The position numbers and the translations under genes are program-made. From NCBI RefSeq assembly GCF_016907335.1, contig NZ_JAFBBT010000001.1, positions 3,038,001 to 3,102,000 on the forward strand: 64,000 nucleotides of DNA. Direction: 5' to 3'. The notes beneath the pieces are model-generated. The model made no database searches. It was not told where the DNA came from and saw only the letters and a program-made list of their open reading frames with translations. The stretch comes from Curtobacterium herbarum. Lineage in GTDB: Bacteria; Actinomycetota; Actinomycetes; Actinomycetales; Microbacteriaceae. Positions 57,852 through 64,000 of the stretch are shown piece after piece (the stretch's first letter is position 1; every line of letters begins with the position of its first letter).

Positions 57852-58487
57852 ATGCCGACGACGACACTGCACGACACCAGGCCGGCCTCGACCGACGTGA
57901 TCGTGCTCCCCACCCGGCAACGGATCCGTGCCGGGACGCAGCAGCCACACACCCCGGAGGCCCGGGTCGCACCGGCACCTCGGGCCGGGGTGGCGGACCA
58001 GGCGTTCGCGGCGATCGTGGCGCGCAACTCGGCGCTGCTCCGGGCCGTCGCGGTGCGGATCCTCCGTGGTTCCAGCGACGCGGACGACGTCGTGCAGGAG
58101 ACCTTCATCGCCGCCTGGTCACACCTCGACGTGACCCAGGACGGGGACGCCGTCACCGCGTGGCTGGTGACCACGGTCCGACGCCGGAGCTTCGATCGGC
58201 TGCGGAGCGCCGCGGTGCGGTACCGGACGCAGCTCGACGACTCCGTTCCCGCCGCCACCGAAGACGCACCGGGTGCCGTCGCCGAACGGACCTCACTGGT
58301 CGCAGCGGCACAGCGGATCCTCGACGGCATGGCGCCGGTACAGCGCCGGTGCTGGGAGTTGCGCCACCTCGAGCACCGCTCCTACGCCGAGATCGCCGAA
58401 GCCCTGGACTTGCCGCAGTCGACGGTCCGCGGGCAGATCGCTCGTGCCCGATCCGTGATCGCGCACTCGCTCGTCCTCTGGCGCTGA
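57852..58487 (+). CDS. ECF-type sigma factor
   Basis: A 211-residue sigma-70 family protein. Region 2: FAAIVARNSALLRAVAVRIL, then SDADDVVQETFIAAWSHL with the typical DxVQETF motif. Region 4: PVQRRCWELRHLEHRSYAEI and LPQSTVRGQIARARSVI, the helix-turn-helix. A basic leader of about 50 residues precedes. ATG 57852 has GAGGAG 9 nt upstream. No anti-sigma gene is adjacent, so the control mode is open. Confidence 0.88.
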   Translation: MPTTTLHDTRPASTDVIVLPTRQRIRAGTQQPHTPEARVAPAPRAGVADQAFAAIVARNSALLRAVAVRILRGSSDADDVVQETFIAAWSHLDVTQDGDAVTAWLVTTVRRRSFDRLRSAAVRYRTQLDDSVPAATEDAPGAVAERTSLVAAAQRILDGMAPVQRRCWELRHLEHRSYAEIAEALDLPQSTVRGQIARARSVIAHSLVLWR

Positions 58488-58603
58488 CGGGCACAGGTGC
58501 AGAGTCGGTTCGCGACGTGCCGTGACCGGTGGCGTCCGGACTGCACGAGGACCCGGTTCCCCGAGCTTGCAGCCCTCTCATGGCCGCCAGGCGCTGCCGG
58601 CCC

Positions 58604-58632
58604 TAGCCTCGACTGGCCAGACGATCGTCTGG
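58604..58632 (+). promoter_or_regulatory. Promoter -10 and 16-bp palindromic operator before the esterase gene
   Basis: TAGCCT (58604-58609) is a possible -10; the exact palindrome CCAGACGATCGTCTGG (58617-58632) lies at the expected start point. The regulator is not identified. Confidence 0.5.
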
Positions 58633-58661
58633 CGAATCGAGTTCTGGGAAGGAACCCGTCC

Positions 58662-59783
58662 ATGCGTCATGCTCCTCGCCCGCGCTGGTCCACAGCGTTG
58701 TTGATCACCGGTGGAGTCCTCACGGCTGCGTCGCTCGCCGTCGGGGCCGCCGGGCCGCTTCCGGCAGCACACGCCGACACCGGCACGTCGGTCGGGTCCG
58801 CTGTGGCCGCCTCCTCGTCGTCCCGTGGCCTGCACTACGTGGCGCTCGGGGACTCGTACGCCTCCGGGTTCGGCGTGGCGCCCTACGGTTCGGGTCCCGC
58901 GGCCGGCTGCGCGCAGTCCACGACCGACTACCCGCACCAGGTCGCGTCCTCCCTGGGACTCCGACTCGACGACCGGAGCTGCGCGGGCGCGACGACCGCC
59001 AACGTCACCCGGGTGCCGCAGCCGACCGGTGCGGGGAACGTCACCGCCGCCCCGCAGGTCGCTGCGCTGTCCGCGAGCACCGACGTCGTCACGATCTCGA
59101 TCGGCGGCAACGACCTGGGCTTCACCGACGTCGTCACGAACTGCATCGCGCTCGGCCAGGACGGTCCCCTGTTCTCCGACATCAACGGCGTGAGCTACGA
59201 CCACTGCAAGGACCACTACGCCCCGGTGGTCCACGGTGTCGAGCGTGACCGGCTCGCCGCACGCATCAAGAACACGGTCGCGCCGCGGCTCGCACAGACC
59301 TTCCGGACGATCGCGCAGCGCGCGCCGCGGGCGAAGGTGTTCGTCGTCGGGTACCCGATGATCGCGCCGGACGCGGCCCAGTCCCCGAAGGGCTGCTTCT
59401 CGAGCATCATCGGTGACTCCGGGCTCGAGCCGCCGTTCCCGCAGAACTCGTTCCCGTTCACCGGCACCGACACCGCGTACTTCCACAAGACCGAGGCGGA
59501 GCTCGACGGAGCGATCCAGTCAGCGGCGCAGGCTCGTGGGTTCACCTACGTCTCGACGTTCGACGGGTCGTCCGCCCACACCGCGTGCGCCTCGGCGGGC
59601 TCGGCCTGGATCGCCGGGCTCACCCTGACGGACCACCCGGACCCGGCGAACAGCACGAAGCTAGGTGACACGGGCTACGGCCTGCTCTTCGGCTCGCTGC
59701 ACCCGAACGCTGCCGGTGTCGCGTACCTGCGCGACCAGACCGTCGCCGCGATCACCCGGGCACACGGTCACACGCACGGCTGA
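58662..59783 (+). CDS. Secreted SGNH/GDSL-type esterase
   Basis: A 373-residue protein with a signal peptide (hydrophobic core about 15-35, cleavage near AHA). SGNH blocks: VALGDSYASG (nucleophile Ser), SIGGNDLGF (Gly and Asn), GSLHPNAAG with the catalytic His. The Asp three before the His, usual in block V, is Gly here, as in secreted actinobacterial esterases that use a backbone carbonyl. Several Cys pairs suggest disulfides. GGGAAGG precedes ATG 58662. It likely cleaves extracellular esters or lipids. Confidence 0.9.
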   Translation: MRHAPRPRWSTALLITGGVLTAASLAVGAAGPLPAAHADTGTSVGSAVAASSSSRGLHYVALGDSYASGFGVAPYGSGPAAGCAQSTTDYPHQVASSLGLRLDDRSCAGATTANVTRVPQPTGAGNVTAAPQVAALSASTDVVTISIGGNDLGFTDVVTNCIALGQDGPLFSDINGVSYDHCKDHYAPVVHGVERDRLAARIKNTVAPRLAQTFRTIAQRAPRAKVFVVGYPMIAPDAAQSPKGCFSSIIGDSGLEPPFPQNSFPFTGTDTAYFHKTEAELDGAIQSAAQARGFTYVSTFDGSSAHTACASAGSAWIAGLTLTDHPDPANSTKLGDTGYGLLFGSLHPNAAGVAYLRDQTVAAITRAHGHTHG

Positions 59784-59869
59784 TCGACCGGACGAGTGAG
59801 GCCGAGGTCCGCCGACGCGCTCTGCGTCGGCGGACCCGGTCATCTCCGACCACGGCGTGACGGTGTCCA

Positions 59870-60862
59870 TCAGCGCTCGGCTCGGACCGGGTGCGGGTCG
59901 CCGAGCAGTCGCCGGGTCCAGTCCGCCAACGCCCCGTTCGCCCGCCGCGACACCGTGGCGTCGGGCACCATGCTCGTGAAGCCGTGGAAGGCCCCGGGCC
60001 ACACGTGCAGCTCGGCATCGACGCCCGCTGCCCAGAGCGCGCTGGCGTAGGCGACCGTCTCGTCACGGAAGACCTCGGCGCTGCCGCAGTCGATGTAGGT
60101 CGACGGCAGGTCGGCCAGCGACCTCGCGCGCGCCGGGGCGGCGTACCGGGACACGTCCTCGGTGGCCCGGCGTGCACCGAGGTAGGCGTCCCACCCGGCC
60201 CGGGTCATCTGGCGGTCGGCGACACCGACACCGTCGATCTGCTGCGTCGACACGGTGCGGTCGCGGTCGTCGAGCATCGGTGAGACCAGGATCTGACCGA
60301 GGAGGGCCGGACCGCCCCGGTCGCGCATCAGGAGCGCGGTCCCGGCCGCGAGACCGGCGCCGGCGCTCTGCCCGGCGATGACGATGCGGTCCGGGTCGAT
60401 GCCGAGTTCGTCGGCGTGCTCCGCGACCCAGACCAGGCCGGCGGCGCAGTCCTCCACCGGGTAGGGGTCCGGGTGCTCCGGGGCGAGGCGGTAGTCGACG
60501 CTGACGAGGACGACGTCGTGGTCGAGCAGCCAGTGGTCGTAGGAGTCCAGGTTGCCGAGGTGGTGGCCGAACATCATGCCGCCGCCGTGGATCGTGTAGA
60601 CCCCGGTCGTCGGGCCGGTGCGGCCGATCCGCTGGATGACCGCCAGCTCGATCGGGTCGCCGAGGTACCCGGGCACGGTGATGCTCCGGCGTTCGAGGCC
60701 GCGCTCGTGCAGTCGGTCGTCGAGCGTCTCGAGGGGGACGTCGAGCTGGCGCATCCGGGGCAGCATCTCCGGCGTGATGCGGAACGGTCCGCGGGCGGCG
60801 AGCGCGTCGAGGAACGGCGCGAGCTCGGGGTCGAACGGCGGGCGGGTGATGACGTCAGACAT
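59870..60862 (-). CDS. HSL-type alpha/beta-hydrolase (esterase)
   Basis: A 330-residue esterase of the hormone-sensitive-lipase family: HGGGMMFGHH oxyanion loop (about 95), GQSAGAGLA nucleophile (about 165), DCGSAEVFRDE with the acid, PGAFHGFTSM with the His. AAGGAGG lies before ATG 60862, which overlaps the MFS stop by 8 nt. Cytoplasmic; may act on a compound handled by the MFS protein. Confidence 0.9.
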   Translation of the reverse strand: MSDVITRPPFDPELAPFLDALAARGPFRITPEMLPRMRQLDVPLETLDDRLHERGLERRSITVPGYLGDPIELAVIQRIGRTGPTTGVYTIHGGGMMFGHHLGNLDSYDHWLLDHDVVLVSVDYRLAPEHPDPYPVEDCAAGLVWVAEHADELGIDPDRIVIAGQSAGAGLAAGTALLMRDRGGPALLGQILVSPMLDDRDRTVSTQQIDGVGVADRQMTRAGWDAYLGARRATEDVSRYAAPARARSLADLPSTYIDCGSAEVFRDETVAYASALWAAGVDAELHVWPGAFHGFTSMVPDATVSRRANGALADWTRRLLGDPHPVRAER

Positions 60863-62351
60863 CGGAGTCCTCCTTGGTGGTGGGAGTGGTGGGGGTTGCG
60901 GGGGCGGTGCGGGCGCGGAGCACCCCGACGAGGACCAGGACGGCGGCGAGGACGGTGACGACGACACCCGCGATCGCGACGGCACCGTCGAACGTGGCCG
61001 TCCGGTCCGGTGTCCAGGGCGTCGTGCCGAGACTGCCCGGCACGAGCGCGGCGAGGATCGTGCCCGTGGCGGCGATGCCGACGGCGGTGGCGACCTCGCT
61101 CGCGGTGTCGACGAGGGCTGCGCCGATCGACGTGCGGTCGGCGGGCAGCCCGTGCAGGACGTTGTTGCCGGCCACGGCACCGACGACGCGCATGCCCGCC
61201 GCGACGAGCACGAGGGCGACCAGGACACCGGGGTAGCCGAGCCGTGCGGTCAGGGCGAACACCGCGAGCCCGACGACGACCGCGGCGGCGCTGAGTCGCG
61301 CGGCCCGGTCGAGTCCGACGCGCTGGACGAACGGCCCGACGAAGCGGCCGCTGACCAGCAGGACGACCACCTGCGGCAGCGTCCCGACGGCGGCGAGCGC
61401 CGGGGGCCAGCCCCAGGCGAACTGCAGCTGCAGGGTGACGAGGTACGACAGGGCGGCCATGGCGAGCCCCGCGGCGGCCTTGTACGCGAGACCGCTCGCG
61501 ACCAGGGGCCGGGCGAGCAAGCGCAGGTCGAGCAGGGGGTGGTGTGCGGTGCGCTCCCGCACGACGAAGCCGACGGCCACCAGGACGGTCGCCGTCCCGG
61601 CTGCCCACCCGGTCCAGGCGGCAGCGCCGCCGACGACGAGCGTCGGGGTGACGAGGACGCCGACGATGCTCGCGGTGCCGAGGACCGCCCCGACGACGTC
61701 GACGGGTTCGCGGTGCAGGTCGTCCGGACGATCGACGGCGATGCCGGCACGGATGCCGACGAAGGCGACGAGGGCGATCGGCACGTTCGCGACGAGCAGT
61801 ACCTGCCACGGTGCGACAGCCAGGACGAACCCGCCGATGGTGGGTCCGACGGCGAGGCCGACGAGACCGGCGGTGGAGATCACCGTCAGTGCCCGGACGC
61901 GCAGGTCCTGGCTGGCGAAGAGCCGGAACGCCAGCGCCATGGACCCGGGGGTCGTCATCGCGGCGGCGATGCCCATGAGCGCCCGGACGACGATGAGCTG
62001 CTCCACCGAAGTGACGAACACGGTCGCCAGGCTCGCCACCGCCAGGAGGACCAGGCCGACGAGCATCGTGCGACGACGTCCGACCCGGTCGGCGACCGCA
62101 CCGAAGAGCAGCATCAGACCGCCGAAGGCCACCGAGTAGGCACCGGACACCCACTGCAGCGCGGACGTCGTGGCGGTCAGGTCGCGGGCGATGGTGGGGA
62201 GGGCGACGGTGAGGACCGAGTTGTCGAGCATCTCGAACAGGAACACCGCGGACAGCCCGGCGAGTGGCAGCCAGGCGTCACGGAGTCCAGCGGATGGCGA
62301 GCCCGTCGTGGTCGCCAGTGAGGTTCGTACTGATGAGGTTCGTCCGTGCAC
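60855..62351 (-). CDS. MFS drug-efflux-type transporter (DHA2)
   Basis: A 498-residue, 14-helix transporter. Motif A is GAVADRVGRRRTMLVG, motif C-like GLAVGPTIGGFVL (about 155). LDNSVLTVALPTIARDL in helix 1 is typical of EmrB/QacA proteins. GTG 62351 has AAGGAG 7 nt upstream. Probably exports a hydrophobic compound. Operon with the esterase. No local regulator is seen. Confidence 0.9.
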   Translation of the reverse strand: MHGRTSSVRTSLATTTGSPSAGLRDAWLPLAGLSAVFLFEMLDNSVLTVALPTIARDLTATTSALQWVSGAYSVAFGGLMLLFGAVADRVGRRRTMLVGLVLLAVASLATVFVTSVEQLIVVRALMGIAAAMTTPGSMALAFRLFASQDLRVRALTVISTAGLVGLAVGPTIGGFVLAVAPWQVLLVANVPIALVAFVGIRAGIAVDRPDDLHREPVDVVGAVLGTASIVGVLVTPTLVVGGAAAWTGWAAGTATVLVAVGFVVRERTAHHPLLDLRLLARPLVASGLAYKAAAGLAMAALSYLVTLQLQFAWGWPPALAAVGTLPQVVVLLVSGRFVGPFVQRVGLDRAARLSAAAVVVGLAVFALTARLGYPGVLVALVLVAAGMRVVGAVAGNNVLHGLPADRTSIGAALVDTASEVATAVGIAATGTILAALVPGSLGTTPWTPDRTATFDGAVAIAGVVVTVLAAVLVLVGVLRARTAPATPTTPTTKEDSDV

Positions 62352-62469
62352 GGGCGCACTCCTTCGATGAAGAAGTGGCGACTCCCGTGAGACGCGTACG
62401 CGGTTCCGCCTGCCGGAGCAGCGCGGGTTTTTTCCCTCTGCGTCGAACCCTAACCCATACGGTGTCGTC

Positions 62470-63594
62470 ATGGCTGCTGTCCCCGCGTCCGACGGACCGT
62501 CCCTGCACGCGTTCGACCACGTCGTCATCGGCGCCGGGATCGTCGGCGCCGCCACCGCCCGGTCGTTGGCCGCCCGCGGCGAGCGCGTCCTGCTGCTCGA
62601 ACAGCACGACCGCGGGCACGTGCACGGCTCCTCCCACGGGGGCAGCCGGATCTTCCGGATGGGCTACCCGGACGCCGACTACGTCGACCTGACGCTGCGG
62701 GCCTGGGACGCGTGGGCTGCGCTCGAGGTCGCGTCCGGTAGGACCCTGCTCGACCACACCGGCGCCGTGGACCACGGTCGCCCCGAGGTGGTCGACGCGA
62801 TCGCCGCCGCACTCGACACCGCGGGGATCGCCACGGAGCGCCTGACCCCGGCCGAGGCCGCCGCCCGCTGGCCCGGCATCGCCTTCGAGGGGCACGTCCT
62901 GGCGCACGCGACCGCCGGCCGGATCCGTGCCGCGGACGCCCTGGAGGCGCTGCTCGACCTGGCAGCATCGGCCGGCGCCGACCTGCGCTTCGGTGCGCGG
63001 GTGACGGCGGTGCAGGACGACGGCGACACCGTGATGCTGACGCTCGCGGACGGCACGACGGTCCGCACCGGCGGTGTCGTCGCGGCCGTCGGTGCCTGGG
63101 CCCCCACGCTGGTGGGTGGGCTGCTCGCCGGGCGTGGGGCGAGCCTCCCGGCCATCCGCGTCACCCAGGAGCAACCCGCCCACTTCCCCAGCCACCTGCC
63201 GGACGAGGCGTGGCCGTCGTTCGTGCACCACCCGGCCGACGGCGGCGGTGTCTACGGGCTGCTGACGCCGGGCGAGGGCGTCAAGGTCGGGTTCCACGGC
63301 ACCGGGCCGGTCGTCGACCCGGACGACCGCGACCGGACGCCCGACGCGGCCGAGGTTGCGCGGCTGCAGGCGTACGTCGAGCGGTTCGTGCCGGGCGTGG
63401 ACGCGTCGCAACCGACGCTGATCAGCTGCCTGTACGACAACTCCCCCGACGAGGACTTCGTGCTCGACCGGCGTGGGCCGGTGACCGTCGCGACCGGGTC
63501 GTCGGGGCACGGGTTCAAGTTCGCGCCGCTCGTCGGGGAGATGCTGGCGGACCTCGCCACGGGCGGCGAGCCGCACCCGCGCTTCGCCCTCTGA
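62470..63594 (+). CDS. Monomeric sarcosine oxidase-like flavoenzyme
   Basis: A 374-residue DAO-fold oxidase. FAD motif VVIGAGIVGAATARSLAARG near residue 18-37; HGSSHGGSRIFRMGY is typical of MSOX/SolA enzymes. SCLYDNSPDEDFVLD near 320 carries the Cys that links FAD covalently in that family, and GHGFKFAPLVGEMLADL closes the fold. It would oxidise an N-methyl amino acid, giving formaldehyde and H2O2. TACGGT (62458-62463) ends 6 nt before ATG, fitting a leaderless message. Confidence 0.9.
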   Translation: MAAVPASDGPSLHAFDHVVIGAGIVGAATARSLAARGERVLLLEQHDRGHVHGSSHGGSRIFRMGYPDADYVDLTLRAWDAWAALEVASGRTLLDHTGAVDHGRPEVVDAIAAALDTAGIATERLTPAEAAARWPGIAFEGHVLAHATAGRIRAADALEALLDLAASAGADLRFGARVTAVQDDGDTVMLTLADGTTVRTGGVVAAVGAWAPTLVGGLLAGRGASLPAIRVTQEQPAHFPSHLPDEAWPSFVHHPADGGGVYGLLTPGEGVKVGFHGTGPVVDPDDRDRTPDAAEVARLQAYVERFVPGVDASQPTLISCLYDNSPDEDFVLDRRGPVTVATGSSGHGFKFAPLVGEMLADLATGGEPHPRFAL

Positions 63595-63620
63595 CCCCGG
63601 CTCGCCAGTAGCGTGTGCGG

Positions 63621-64000
63621 ATGCGCGTCGTCATCGCACCGGACTCGTTCAAGGGGACCGCGTCGGCGGCCGAGGTCGCCGAGGCGGTCGCGAGCGGCTG
63701 GCTCGGTGAACGGCCGGACGACGACCTCGTCCTGCTGCCGATGGCGGACGGCGGCGAGGGCACCCTCGACGCCGTGGCCGCCGCGGTACCGGGCAGCGAA
63801 CGGGTCCCGGTGACCGTGACGGGACCCGACGACCGGCCCGTCGAGACCGCCTGGCTGCGGCTGCCGGACGGCCGCGCCCTGGTCGAGCTCGCGGCGACGA
63901 GTGGCCTGACGCTCCTCGACGACCTCCGCCCGGACACGGCGCACACAACCGGGTTCGGGCAGGCGATCGCCGCGGCCCTCGACGCCGGCGCGACCGGGCT
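63621..64000 (+). CDS. Glycerate kinase (3' end outside window)
   Basis: The frame is open to the end of the window (126 codons). The start VVIAPDSFKGTASAAEVAEA and PMADGGEGTLDA are signatures of type-1 glycerate kinases, which phosphorylate D-glycerate. ATG 63621 lies 6 nt past TAGCGT (63609-63614), fitting a leaderless message. Only the N-terminal third is visible. Confidence 0.92.
   Translation, partial: MRVVIAPDSFKGTASAAEVAEAVASGWLGERPDDDLVLLPMADGGEGTLDAVAAAVPGSERVPVTVTGPDDRPVETAWLRLPDGRALVELAATSGLTLLDDLRPDTAHTTGFGQAIAAALDAGATG

Overview
The window is high-GC, gene-dense actinobacterial chromosome, most likely Microbacteriaceae and plausibly Curtobacterium. The evidence is strong G/C bias at third codon positions, a complete C50-carotenoid cluster (crtE-crtB-crtI-crtYe-crtYf-crtEb plus idi), actinobacterial small families (DUF3151, DUF3140), many apparent leaderless starts preceded by a TANNNT -10 box, and a dispersed palindromic repeat with the core GGACGGGAGGC. 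The genus is an inference; no rRNA is present to confirm it.

Layout. 1-7.9 kb: exopolysaccharide locus (membrane polymerase-like protein, flippase, three GT4 glycosyltransferases, a priming sugar-phosphate transferase, an acyltransferase), followed by an ankyrin-type protein. 8.9-18.7 kb: minus-strand beta-glucoside or oligosaccharide utilisation operon (family-5 binding lipoprotein, two permeases, fused double ATPase, alpha/beta hydrolase, GH1 beta-glucosidase) under a LacI-type operator. Its likely LacI regulator lies upstream and is now separated from it by an IS481-family element with clean ends. 19-27.8 kb: a GntR/MFS divergent pair, then a carbohydrate ABC importer operon ending in a GH2 beta-galactosidase. 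27.9-30.7 kb: DUF3151, DUF3140 and two GDP-mannose dehydratase-type genes that could supply GDP-deoxysugars to the polysaccharide locus. 31-37.3 kb: ABC-F ATPase, SDR, YihY-type membrane protein, alpha/beta hydrolase, phenolic acid decarboxylase and a divergent MarR regulator. 37.4-43.4 kb: carotenoid cluster with divergent idi. 43.5-51.5 kb: secreted proteins, CorA, and a LacI-regulated mmsA-mmsB-chvE sugar importer with matching operators at the regulator and the transporter. 51.7-57.3 kb: a decayed gene, a CopD-CtaG fusion, dcd, a degenerate MNT/HEPN-like pair and two linked unknown genes. 57.5-64 kb: tRNA-Gly(CCC), an ECF sigma factor, a secreted SGNH esterase, an HSL-type hydrolase with an MFS exporter, a sarcosine-oxidase-like flavoenzyme and the start of a glycerate kinase.

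The overall picture is a plant- or surface-associated, pigmented, sugar-scavenging actinobacterium: three separate carbohydrate importers, two with linked glycosidases, each with its own local regulator or operator, plus phenolic acid detoxification, pigment and capsule or EPS synthesis. I found no complete, clearly novel defence system. The best candidates for something undescribed are the XRE-MNT-like/HEPN-like pair at 55.0-55.9 kb, whose catalytic motifs look lost, and the adjacent pair of unknown genes at 55.9-57.3 kb. Other points worth checking are a GH1 gene without a canonical start codon, a repeated 46-bp palindromic element upstream of two unrelated genes, and several tandem repeats sitting at gene ends.
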